64,000 nucleotides of DNA from Flavivirga aquatica (GTDB lineage Bacteria; Bacteroidota; Bacteroidia; Flavobacteriales; Flavobacteriaceae), in contig NZ_MDJD01000028.1 in assembly GCF_001747085.1 (NCBI RefSeq), positions 124,001 to 188,000 of the forward strand, read 5' to 3'. Of this stretch, positions 56,554 through 64,000 are shown piece by piece; the first letter of the stretch is position 1, and each line of letters starts with the position of its first letter. A model generated the notes under the pieces. The model searched no databases, was not told the origin of the DNA, and saw nothing but the letters and a program-made list of their open reading frames with translations. The position numbers were made by a program, and so were the translations under genes.

Positions 56554-57432
56554 TTGAATTCAACTACTAAGCAAAACGATTGGCTATATACTATTTCTCC
56601 AAGAAGAAAATTTATAAATCTTAACTTTAAAGAGATATGGAGGTATAGAGATTTACTATTGCTGTTTGTAAAGCGTGATGTTATAACCTTATATAAACAA
56701 ACTGTTTTAGGACCTCTTTGGTATTTAATCCAACCCTTGTTTACTACACTTACTTTTACATTGATATTTAATAATTTAGCTAATATCCCAACAGGTGATG
56801 GTATTCCTTCTTTTTTATTCAATTTAGCAGGGTTAAGTTGTTGGAACTATTTTAGTACCAGTTTCACAGGAACTAGTAGTACCTTTAAAAGTAATCAAGG
56901 TGTTTTTGGAAAAGTTTATTTCCCACGTGTTATAGCGCCTTTATCTGTAGTCATTTCAAATTTAGTGAAGTTTGGTATTCGTTTATTAGTTTTTATTGGT
57001 TTTTATATTTATTTCGTGTTTTTTACAGGTAAAGCTTCGTTAGCATCCCCAAATTTAACTCTTTTACTACTTCCTGTATTAATAGTTTTAATGGCCTTGT
57101 TAGGGTTAGGGTTTGGAATGTTAATATCATCATTAACTACAAAATATAGAGATTTAACTTATTTAGTAGGTTTTGGGGTGCAATTATTAATGTATGGTTC
57201 TGCAGTAATGTATCCATTATCTTATTTCAAAGAAAAATTACCTGAGTACTCGTGGTTAGTAGAGTATAATCCAATGACTGTTTTTATAGAACTATTTAGA
57301 TATATGACTTTAGGTGTTGGGCGCTTTTCCATAAGCTACTTTTTATATGCAGCGGGAATAAGTATAATTTGTTTTCTGTTAGGGTTAATAGTTTTTAATA
57401 GAACAGAAAAGAATTTTATAGATACAGTTTAA
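56554..57432 (+). CDS. ABC-2 type polysaccharide exporter permease (Wzm-like)
   Basis: The 292-residue membrane protein has an N-terminal amphipathic part (FINLNFKEIWRYRDLLLLFV), KRDVITLYKQTVLGPLWYLI, which is the hallmark of ABC-2 polysaccharide permeases, and six hydrophobic segments. The frame has no in-frame ATG near the start: a stop lies at 56539-56541, so TTG 56554 (or ATT 56551) must be used. It ends just before the ATPase gene with one base between. With the next gene it forms an inner-membrane exporter for a lipid-linked polysaccharide or O-antigen. Confidence 0.92.
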   Translation: MNSTTKQNDWLYTISPRRKFINLNFKEIWRYRDLLLLFVKRDVITLYKQTVLGPLWYLIQPLFTTLTFTLIFNNLANIPTGDGIPSFLFNLAGLSCWNYFSTSFTGTSSTFKSNQGVFGKVYFPRVIAPLSVVISNLVKFGIRLLVFIGFYIYFVFFTGKASLASPNLTLLLLPVLIVLMALLGLGFGMLISSLTTKYRDLTYLVGFGVQLLMYGSAVMYPLSYFKEKLPEYSWLVEYNPMTVFIELFRYMTLGVGRFSISYFLYAAGISIICFLLGLIVFNRTEKNFIDTV

Positions 57433-57433
57433 T

Positions 57434-58708
57434 ATGGGAAAAAAAGATATTATTCTAAAAGCCGAAAATATTTCTAAACAATACCGTTTAGGTTTAGTGG
57501 GAACAGGTACAATTGGAGCAGACTTAAACCGTTGGTGGCATAGTATTCGAGGAAAAGAAGATCCGTATTTAAAAATTGGAGAAAGTAATGATAGAAGTAC
57601 AAAAGGCGAATCTAATTATGTTTGGGCTTTAAATGATATAAATTTTGAAGTAGAACGCGGAGAAGTGCTAGGTATTATAGGTAAGAATGGAGCAGGTAAA
57701 TCTACCTTATTAAAAATATTATCTAAAGTCACATCACCAACTACAGGAGAGATAAAAACCAAGGGGAGAATAGCCTCTTTATTAGAAGTAGGAACAGGTT
57801 TTCACGGTGAAATGACAGGGCGTGAAAATATTTTTTTAAATGGCGCTATTTTAGGGATGACCAAAAAGGAGATAAAATCTAAGATAGACGAAATCATAGA
57901 TTTTTCTGGTTGTGAACGTTATATCGATACCCCTGTAAAACGATATTCTTCTGGAATGACAGTACGGTTAGCATTTGCAGTTGCTGCTTTTTTAGAACCA
58001 GAAATTTTGGTTGTTGATGAAGTGTTAGCTGTAGGTGATGCGGAATTTCAGAAAAAGGCTATTGGTAAAATGCAGGATATTTCTAAAGGGGAAGGACGTA
58101 CAGTATTGTTTGTTAGTCATAACATGCAATCTATTTCTAGTTTAACAAATAGATGTATTGTTCTTGAAAAAGGAAATAAAATTTTTGATGGTAATACTTC
58201 TGATAGTATAGATTTTTATCTTAAAAATAACAAAGTTACTGAGGAGAATGATTATAAAGCAGAACCTATAAAAGATTTACCAAATATTTTGGGTGTTTCT
58301 GTTAAGACAAGTAATGTTAGTAAAGTACACATATTTGGAGAACCTTTAGAAATTAGCTTCAGATTGAATGTGCCTTTTAGTTTGAAAGGAGCTTCTTTAA
58401 GTTTTCAAATAGTTGATAAACATGAATCTCCAATTTTACATATGTGGACTTTTGACTCTGAAAAGGAAATGTGTAGGAAGCCTGGTGTTTGGAAATTAAA
58501 ATGTGTCATACCAAAATTAAGACTTTATATGGGAGATTATACTTTAAAAGTATATTTTACAGGACCTCCTGGTGGAGAAAAATATGATATAATTGAAGGT
58601 GTATGTCCTTTTAAAGTTGAAATGTTTAAAATTTATAGAGAATTTGAATTTAGACCTAATACCTGTAAATATATTGAAGATTCTAATTGGCTAATAAATC
58701 AAGAATAA
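57434..58708 (+). CDS. ABC polysaccharide exporter ATPase with Wzt-like C-terminal domain
   Basis: The 424-residue product has an ATPase domain with Walker A GIIGKNGAGKSTLLKIL (near 80), signature YSSGMTVRLAFAVAAF and Walker B EILVVDEVLAVGDAEF, followed by a long C-terminal extension (about 270-420; LGVSVKTSNVSKVHIFGEPL, RLYMGDYTLKVYFTGPPGGE) of the Wzt carbohydrate-binding type. That domain recognises the terminal modification of the sugar chain, in several O-antigen systems a methyl or other cap. Three methyltransferase genes follow, and one of them may make such a cap (inference). It starts one base after the permease stop. Confidence 0.92.
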   Translation: MGKKDIILKAENISKQYRLGLVGTGTIGADLNRWWHSIRGKEDPYLKIGESNDRSTKGESNYVWALNDINFEVERGEVLGIIGKNGAGKSTLLKILSKVTSPTTGEIKTKGRIASLLEVGTGFHGEMTGRENIFLNGAILGMTKKEIKSKIDEIIDFSGCERYIDTPVKRYSSGMTVRLAFAVAAFLEPEILVVDEVLAVGDAEFQKKAIGKMQDISKGEGRTVLFVSHNMQSISSLTNRCIVLEKGNKIFDGNTSDSIDFYLKNNKVTEENDYKAEPIKDLPNILGVSVKTSNVSKVHIFGEPLEISFRLNVPFSLKGASLSFQIVDKHESPILHMWTFDSEKEMCRKPGVWKLKCVIPKLRLYMGDYTLKVYFTGPPGGEKYDIIEGVCPFKVEMFKIYREFEFRPNTCKYIEDSNWLINQE

Positions 58709-59467
58709 ATGAAACATGTTATAAAAAAACTTAATATTTTAGTTGATAAAATTACAGCTAGTCCTAAAAAAAAAGTAGTATCTAATAACTATTCAGATTT
58801 TAGTGATGAGGATAATGAAATAGTATCATTTGTTAAGCCTTACACAATGACTTCTCCAGAAAGAATAAAAGCACTTTTAGATGCTGTAAGGTATGTTGCA
58901 AATAATAATATTGAAGGTGATTATGTTGAATGTGGAGTTTGGAAAGGGGGAAGTACTTTAGCTGTAGCTAAAATGTTTTCTAAATTAAATAAAAAAGAAA
59001 AAACATTATGGCTGTATGATACTTTTGAAGGAATGAGTGAACCCACAAAGTTTGATTTGGATATTAATGGGAAAAAAGCTAGTGATAGGCTAAAAAAAGA
59101 AGATAAAAAAACATCTTGGGTTTGGGCTTTATCTGAGTTAGAGGAAGTGAAAAAGACAATGAAACTTGCTAATTACCCAAAATCTAAAATAAAATTTATA
59201 AAGGGAAAAGTTGAAGATACTTTATTAGAAGCTAATAAGCCTAATCAAATTTCTATTTTGAGACTTGATACAGATTGGTATGAATCAACAAAAATAGAAT
59301 TAGAGTTGCTATATCCAAAAGTAGTAAAAGGAGGAATTATAATTATTGATGATTATGGCCACTGGAAAGGAAGTAAAAAAGCTGTAGATGAGTATATTGA
59401 TAAAAATAACCTTAATGTTTTTTTAAATAGAATTGACTATACAGGAAGGTTAATTGTTAAACAATAA
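58709..59467 (+). CDS. TylF/MycF-family O-methyltransferase
   Basis: The 252-residue product has the TylF/MycF signature YTMTSPERIKALLDAVRYV, EGDYVECGVWKGGSTLAVAK (AdoMet loop), LYDTFEGMSEPTKFD, and the metal-binding acidic set DTDWYESTKIELELLYP and IIIIDDYGHWKGSKKAVDEY. This family methylates hydroxyl groups on sugars, as in tylosin and mycinamicin pathways, and in polysaccharide clusters. It begins directly at the end of the Wzt-like gene and may add the chain-end cap that the exporter recognises. The acceptor sugar cannot be told. Confidence 0.87.
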   Translation: MKHVIKKLNILVDKITASPKKKVVSNNYSDFSDEDNEIVSFVKPYTMTSPERIKALLDAVRYVANNNIEGDYVECGVWKGGSTLAVAKMFSKLNKKEKTLWLYDTFEGMSEPTKFDLDINGKKASDRLKKEDKKTSWVWALSELEEVKKTMKLANYPKSKIKFIKGKVEDTLLEANKPNQISILRLDTDWYESTKIELELLYPKVVKGGIIIIDDYGHWKGSKKAVDEYIDKNNLNVFLNRIDYTGRLIVKQ

Positions 59468-59475
59468 TATTCCTT

Positions 59476-60192
59476 ATGAATAATTTTATAAACATTAATC
59501 TTAATAATTCCAATATAGATATTTTTTACATTCGAGCATCTATTTTGAAAGGGATTAATGAATCGATGCATTTGTTTTCTGGAAATTTGTTAGATGTTGG
59601 TTGTGGAAAAATGCCTTACAAAGATCATATATTATCAAAAAGTAATATTACTAAATATATAGGTTTAGATATTGAAACATCTATAATTTATGATTCTAAT
59701 ATTAAACCAGATTATACATGGAATGGAGTAAAAATGCCATTTGAAAATGAAATATTTGATACAGCATTTGGAACAGAAGTCTTAGAACATTGTCCAAAAC
59801 CAGAAATTATTTTAAACGAAATATTTAGAGTACTTAAACCAGGAGGAATATTATTTGGAACAATCCCTTTTTTATGGCCTTTGCATGAAGTTCCGAATGA
59901 TGAGTATAGGTACACACCGTTTTCTTTGGAAAGGCTTCTTCTTAGTAGTGGTTTTGAAAATATTGAGATAAAGTCTACAGGAGGATGGCACGCATCTATG
60001 GCTCAAATGCTTGGTTTATGGGTTAGAAGGAGTCCAATGTCTTCAAGGAAAAGAAAAATATTAGTAAGGCTTTTTAAGCCAATAATTAAGAAGTTAATTA
60101 ATCTAGATAAAAATATAAAAATTGATTTTAAAGAGAGTCAAATGATTACAGGATTAATATTTACCGTCAAAAAACCAACTGCTTCCAAATGA
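59476..60192 (+). CDS. Class I SAM-dependent methyltransferase
   Basis: The 238-residue product has the AdoMet motif NLLDVGCGKMPYKDHIL (near 38-54), the acidic second motif YIGLDIETS, and the motif GTEVLEHCPKPEIILNEIFR followed by VLKPGGILFGTIPFLWPLHE, typical of Methyltransf_11. The PLHEVPNDEYRYTPFSLERL stretch is common in O-antigen and capsule cluster methyltransferases. It lies 8 bases after the TylF-like gene and overlaps the next gene by four bases (ATGA). The sugar substrate is unknown. Confidence 0.82.
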   Translation: MNNFININLNNSNIDIFYIRASILKGINESMHLFSGNLLDVGCGKMPYKDHILSKSNITKYIGLDIETSIIYDSNIKPDYTWNGVKMPFENEIFDTAFGTEVLEHCPKPEIILNEIFRVLKPGGILFGTIPFLWPLHEVPNDEYRYTPFSLERLLLSSGFENIEIKSTGGWHASMAQMLGLWVRRSPMSSRKRKILVRLFKPIIKKLINLDKNIKIDFKESQMITGLIFTVKKPTASK

Positions 60193-61292
60193 ATTTAGCC
60201 ATTTTTTCAATAAATAAGAAAACCTATTCAGAAACTTTTATAACAGCGCATAAAACATTGCTTGACGGTAATATTTATTCTTATTATGGTAGTCATATTG
60301 AAAATATAAAGTTAGAAAATTCTCAAGAAGAGCTATTTGGTTATACCATTTTTCAAAAAATTATTAGAAAATTAGTTAAATCATATAGAATAAAGACAAC
60401 TAAACAAGCATTATTACGCAATTCACTTTTAAAAAATAAGATTGATGTGATACTTGTAGAATACGGAACGTTGGCTCATAAATTACTTCCTTTATTTAGA
60501 ATATATAATAAACCTTTTATTGTTCATTTTCATGGTTATGATGCTTCAGTTAGGAGTGTTATAGAAGAATGTAATAACTACAAAGAGGTTTTTTCAAGAG
60601 CAAGAGGAGTGATAGCTGTTTCTAAAGTGATGAAAAAAAAGCTATTAGATTTAGGGTGCGAAAAAGAGAAACTACATTATAATACTTATGGACCAAATGA
60701 TTCGTTTTTAAATGTTAAACCTAATTATGAAGAGAAACTTTTAGTAGGAATAGGAAGGTTTGTAGATAAAAAAGCACCTTATTTAACGATTTTAGCATTT
60801 TCAAAAGTTTTAAAAGTTCTACCCGATGCAAATCTAGTTCTAGCAGGAGATGGACATTTGTTAAATACATGTAAAAACCTTGTAGAATATTTAAAAATTA
60901 ATAATTCAGTTTCTTTTCCAGGTAGTATTTCAGCAAAAGAATTTAAAGAAATATTATCACAATGCCGAGCTTTTGTTCAGCATAGTATAATAAGTGGAGA
61001 AGGTGATATGGAAGGAACTCCAGTGGCTATTATAGAAGCTCAAGCTGCATCAATACCCGTAATTTCAACACTTCATGCAGGTATTCCAGATGTCGTTTTA
61101 CAGGGAGAAACAGGTATTCTTGTAGATGAAAAAGATGTAGATGGTATGGCAAAAGGAATGATTAAGCTATTAGAAAATAAAAGTTTAGCTAAGCAAATGG
61201 GGGAAAATGGACATGAGAATATTTTTAAGAATTTTACAATGTCAAAACATATAGATAATTTAAATGCAATAATTAAAGATGTAATTACTTAA
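60189..61292 (+). CDS. GT4-family glycosyltransferase
   Basis: The 367-residue product has a GT-B fold pattern: an N-terminal acceptor domain with FIVHFHGYDASVRS and SRARGVIAVSKVMKKKLLDL, then VGIGRFVDKKAPYLTILAFS (donor domain start, about 185), LVLAGDGHLLNTCKNLVEYL and the E-x7-E motif EGTPVAIIEAQAASIPVIST (near 275) that binds the sugar nucleotide. It retains all usual GT4 marks. Its start overlaps the preceding methyltransferase gene by four bases, so the two are translated together. Sugar specificity is unknown. Confidence 0.9.
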   Translation: MNLAIFSINKKTYSETFITAHKTLLDGNIYSYYGSHIENIKLENSQEELFGYTIFQKIIRKLVKSYRIKTTKQALLRNSLLKNKIDVILVEYGTLAHKLLPLFRIYNKPFIVHFHGYDASVRSVIEECNNYKEVFSRARGVIAVSKVMKKKLLDLGCEKEKLHYNTYGPNDSFLNVKPNYEEKLLVGIGRFVDKKAPYLTILAFSKVLKVLPDANLVLAGDGHLLNTCKNLVEYLKINNSVSFPGSISAKEFKEILSQCRAFVQHSIISGEGDMEGTPVAIIEAQAASIPVISTLHAGIPDVVLQGETGILVDEKDVDGMAKGMIKLLENKSLAKQMGENGHENIFKNFTMSKHIDNLNAIIKDVIT

Positions 61293-61422
61293 AAAATATT
61301 AATTTGTAAGTTAGTTAGTGTTGTTTTAGTTTAAAAGGCTCCAGTTACAAGCCTAAGAAAGATTTAAAACATCTAAGTTTATGATTTAAAACTATATTAA
61401 AATTACAAAAGCCTAATAAGTA

Positions 61423-62043
61423 ATGAGTTTTATTAAAAAGAATATTAAAAATCTAAAAAAAAGAGTTAAAAAAATTATATCTTATCTTAAGATGAGAACT
61501 GAATTAAAAAACAAAAGAAAGATAAATGTTGGTTCTGGTAATCTAGCTTTTAATAATGATTGGTTCTCATGTGATATTGAAATACTTGATATAACTAAAA
61601 AAACAGATTGGTACTTGTTATTAGGGTATTATAAAGTTTCAAATATATTTGCAGAACACGTTTGGGAGCATTTAGATGATAAGGATACAGATATAGCTAA
61701 TAAAAATTGTTACAGGTTTTTAAAAAAAAATGGTAGATTAAGAATAGCAGTTCCCGATGGATATCATCCCAGTAAGGATTATATAGATTATGTTAAACCA
61801 AATGGTACTGGTTTAGGCGCAGATGATCATAAAATACTTTACAATTATTCTATAATGAAAGAAAAACTAGAGAAAATAGGTTTCAAAGTAAAATTGCTTG
61901 AGTATTGGGATGAACATGGTGTTTTTCATCATGAAGATTGGAAGGATAAACATGGTAAAGTTATGAGGTCTAAACGCTATGATCTTAGAAATGCAGATGG
62001 TTCATTAAGTTATACATCTTTAATTGTTGACGCTATAAAATAG
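61423..62043 (+). CDS. Small SAM-dependent methyltransferase-like protein
   Basis: The 206-residue product has a basic N-terminus (MSFIKKNIKNLKKRVKKIIS), then RKINVGSGNLAFNNDWFSCD, the short AdoMet motif with VGSG typical of the predicted methyltransferases next to glycosyltransferases, FAEHVWEHL (acidic motif), and FLKKNGRLRIAVPDGYHPSK. The last part KEKLEKIGFKVKLLEYWDEH also belongs to that group. It may modify a sugar in the same polysaccharide. A gap of 130 bp separates it from the GT4 gene, with no visible signal; the next gene follows after 3 bases. Confidence 0.75.
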   Translation: MSFIKKNIKNLKKRVKKIISYLKMRTELKNKRKINVGSGNLAFNNDWFSCDIEILDITKKTDWYLLLGYYKVSNIFAEHVWEHLDDKDTDIANKNCYRFLKKNGRLRIAVPDGYHPSKDYIDYVKPNGTGLGADDHKILYNYSIMKEKLEKIGFKVKLLEYWDEHGVFHHEDWKDKHGKVMRSKRYDLRNADGSLSYTSLIVDAIK

Positions 62044-62046
62044 AAT

Positions 62047-63576
62047 TTGAAACTAGCTCCCATTATATTATTTGTTTACAATCGTGCAGCTCATACGAGA
62101 AAGGTACTAGAAGCCCTGTTTTTAAATGATTTGGCAAAAGAAAGTACACTTTATATATACAGTGATGGACCAAAAGAGAATGCTACTAATGAAGAATTAG
62201 AAAAAATTCAAGAGGTTCGAAATGTTATTAAGGAAAAACAATGGTGTAAAGAAGTACATATTGTTGAGCATAAAACAAACTATGGATTAGCTTCAAATAT
62301 AATAAAGGGAGTTACCGAAATAATTGAGAAGGATGGGAATATTATTGTTCTGGAAGATGATATAGTTACGTCCAAAGGTTTTTTAAAGTATATGAATGAC
62401 GCTTTATCTTTTTATAAAAACGAAGATAGAGTTATGCATATTTCAGGTTACATGTACCCTCATAAAGACCAACTACCAGAAACCTTCTTTTTTAACGTGC
62501 CACTTTGTTGGGGATGGGCAACATGGAAAGAATCTTGGACTAATTTTAATAAAGATTCTGTTTATTTATGGAATGAAATAAAAAATAGAAACCTCGTTTA
62601 CGAATTAGATAAATTTGGAGGAGATTATTTAAGTAGCCAATTAGCACATAATATTACAGGAAAACTTAATACTTGGTTTATTAAGTGGCATACATCAGTA
62701 TTGTTAAATAATGGGCTAACACTATATCCAAAACAATCTCTTGTTGATAATATAGGATTTGATAGCACAGGAGTTCATAAAGGAAAAGATAAAAAGTTTA
62801 AGAATCCTATTTTAGCCGATAATATAAAAATAGAAAAGGTTGATATTATTGAAAATGAAAAAGCTAAAGAACTAGTAAAAGCTTTTTATAAAGAAAAATT
62901 AAACTTATCTAAGAAGAAATATAAAGAAAAGCTAAAAGTAAAACTTAGAAGTTTATTTTTTAAAGTATTTCCAGATGTTAAAAATACCATTCAAAATATA
63001 CCAAAAGTTAATTTAAATAAAACTTATATTGGTAATCATTGCAAAATTTACCCTTTAGCGAGGATTAAAAATAGTTTAATAGGAAACTATACATATATCG
63101 CAGAAAACTCAGTAATAAGTAATACAATTATAGGCAAATTTTGCTCTATTGGGCCAAACTTAATGTCAGGTTGGGGGTATCATCCTACTAATGGAATATC
63201 AACACATCCTATGTTTTATTCCACAAGAAAGCAAAATGGAATGACATTATCTAAAGAAGATAAATTACAAGAATCTCTTCCAATTACTATAGGTAATGAT
63301 GTTTTTGTAGGAATGAATGTTACCATATTAGATGGTGTTTCTATAGGAGATGGAGCAGTTATAGGAGCAGGAGCTCTTGTTTCTAAAGATATTCCACCTT
63401 ATGCCATTGCTGTTGGTAACCCTATTAAAATAATTAATTATAGGTTTAAAGACGAGATTATTAATGAAATGTTGAAAGTTAACTGGTGGAACTTAAATGA
63501 AGATAAGTTATCCGAAATAGAAAAGCATTTTTTTGATGTTGAAAAATATCTATCATATTTTGAAAGAAAAAAATAA
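62047..63576 (+). CDS. Glycosyltransferase fused to a hexapeptide acyltransferase
   Basis: This 509-residue product joins two enzymes. Residues about 4-260 form a GT-A glycosyltransferase (PIILFVYNRAAHTRKVLEAL, LYIYSDGPKENATNEELE, VLEDDIVTSKGFLKYMNDAL with the metal-binding acidic pair near 104). A Lys-rich linker (about 285-315) leads to a left-handed beta-helix (about 328-480; IGNHCKIYPLARIKNSLIGN, IGKFCSIGPN, GWGYHPTNGISTHPMFYSTR, IGNDVFVGMNVTILDGVSIG) of the xenobiotic/CatB acetyltransferase type. A likely catalytic His lies in GYHPTN. The start codon is TTG, three bases after the previous gene. It probably adds and acylates a sugar (inference). Confidence 0.85.
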   Translation: MKLAPIILFVYNRAAHTRKVLEALFLNDLAKESTLYIYSDGPKENATNEELEKIQEVRNVIKEKQWCKEVHIVEHKTNYGLASNIIKGVTEIIEKDGNIIVLEDDIVTSKGFLKYMNDALSFYKNEDRVMHISGYMYPHKDQLPETFFFNVPLCWGWATWKESWTNFNKDSVYLWNEIKNRNLVYELDKFGGDYLSSQLAHNITGKLNTWFIKWHTSVLLNNGLTLYPKQSLVDNIGFDSTGVHKGKDKKFKNPILADNIKIEKVDIIENEKAKELVKAFYKEKLNLSKKKYKEKLKVKLRSLFFKVFPDVKNTIQNIPKVNLNKTYIGNHCKIYPLARIKNSLIGNYTYIAENSVISNTIIGKFCSIGPNLMSGWGYHPTNGISTHPMFYSTRKQNGMTLSKEDKLQESLPITIGNDVFVGMNVTILDGVSIGDGAVIGAGALVSKDIPPYAIAVGNPIKIINYRFKDEIINEMLKVNWWNLNEDKLSEIEKHFFDVEKYLSYFERKK

Positions 63577-64000
63577 AATATCAATCATAACACCAGTTTA
63601 TAATCAAGTTGAGTTTATAGAACAAACGATACTATCAGTTATAAATCAAGATTATAAAAATTTAGAATATATTATAATTGATGGAGGTAGTAATGATGGT
63701 ACATTAGATATTATAAAAAAATATGATAAGCATATTACAAAATGGATAAGTGAACCAGATAAAGGTATGTATGACGCCATTCATAAAGGGTTTATGCACT
63801 CTACTGGAGATATAATGGCTTGGATTAATAGCGATGATATTTTAATGCCCAATGCTTTTAAGCATATGAATGCTATATTTAATGACTTACCTAATGTAAA
63901 TTGGGTACAAGGTCTAAATGGTTTTATAGATTTAAAAGGACAATTAATTAATAGTTTTTATCCTAAAAAATTTAGTTTGCTAAAATTTTTGAATCATGAA
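63560..64000 (+). CDS. GT2-family glycosyltransferase, N-terminal part (cut by window edge)
   Basis: The frame reads KISIITPVYNQVEFIEQTIL, then SVINQDYKNLEYIIIDGGSN DGTLDII and a DxD-type SDD in AWINSDDILMPNAFK, the core of a GT2 inverting glycosyltransferase. It runs off the right edge at 64000, so only about 147 residues are seen. There is no ATG: the start is TTG 63560 or TTG 63539, overlapping the previous gene by 17 or 38 bases. It should add one sugar of the polysaccharide repeat. Confidence 0.85.
   Translation, partial: MKEKNKISIITPVYNQVEFIEQTILSVINQDYKNLEYIIIDGGSNDGTLDIIKKYDKHITKWISEPDKGMYDAIHKGFMHSTGDIMAWINSDDILMPNAFKHMNAIFNDLPNVNWVQGLNGFIDLKGQLINSFYPKKFSLLKFLNHE

Overview
The window is chromosomal DNA of a marine-type member of the Flavobacteriaceae (Bacteroidota). 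Evidence is the strongly AT-rich sequence, SusC/SusD pairs, a hybrid two-component system, type IX secretion (T9SS) sorting domains, Bacteroidota-type promoters (TTG-N19-TAnnTTTG), a long SecA without the C-terminal zinc motif, and many short-signal lipoproteins.

Region 1 (1-20,200) is a polysaccharide utilisation locus for a uronic-acid polymer. The minus strand carries the start of a secreted lipoprotein (cut by the window edge), a sulfatase destroyed by an internal deletion, a DUF4955/pectate-lyase-fold lipoprotein coupled to a GH88 unsaturated-uronyl hydrolase, a hybrid two-component sensor, a large FG-GAP/ASPIC surface lipoprotein, SusD, SusC and a LacI-type repressor. Divergently, kduI, kduD and a DUF4861 lipoprotein are read rightward from a promoter that overlaps a perfect 22-bp palindrome, a good LacI operator. 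The layout suggests two layers of control: the hybrid sensor for the import and depolymerisation genes, and LacI for the cytoplasmic uronate genes.

Region 2 (20,200-26,000) holds housekeeping genes (THUMP-like methyltransferase, AI-2E family transporter, SpoU methyltransferase, DUF4159 protein, RsmE). It also holds two broken genes: a DUF1223 protein with a frameshift at an A8 tract, and a parvulin-like lipoprotein with several frameshifts and a stop.

Region 3 (26,000-36,600) has two tandem, almost identical giant secreted proteins (DUF5060, glycosidase-like barrel, Ig-like, carbohydrate-binding modules, T9SS tail). Between them lies a decayed third T9SS tail. Their 5' regions are related but diverged while 3.4 kb of coding sequence is nearly identical, which points to gene conversion. 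A beta-helix lipoprotein gene follows.

Region 4 (36,900-53,200) contains cytochrome bd oxidase (cydAB), a tail-fibre-like protein with a 255-bp tandem duplication, a second beta-helix lipoprotein flanked by 135-bp direct repeats, secA, a DUF2795 protein, a PduO-type adenosyltransferase, an OmpA-family protein, a methyltransferase and an ABC-F ATPase.

Region 5 (53,200-64,000) is an exopolysaccharide or O-antigen cluster on the plus strand: Wza-like and Wzc-like proteins, a Wzm/Wzt ABC exporter, three small methyltransferases, a GT4 glycosyltransferase, a glycosyltransferase fused to a hexapeptide acyltransferase, and a GT2 enzyme cut by the window edge. No tRNA, rRNA, CRISPR array or insertion sequence was recognised.
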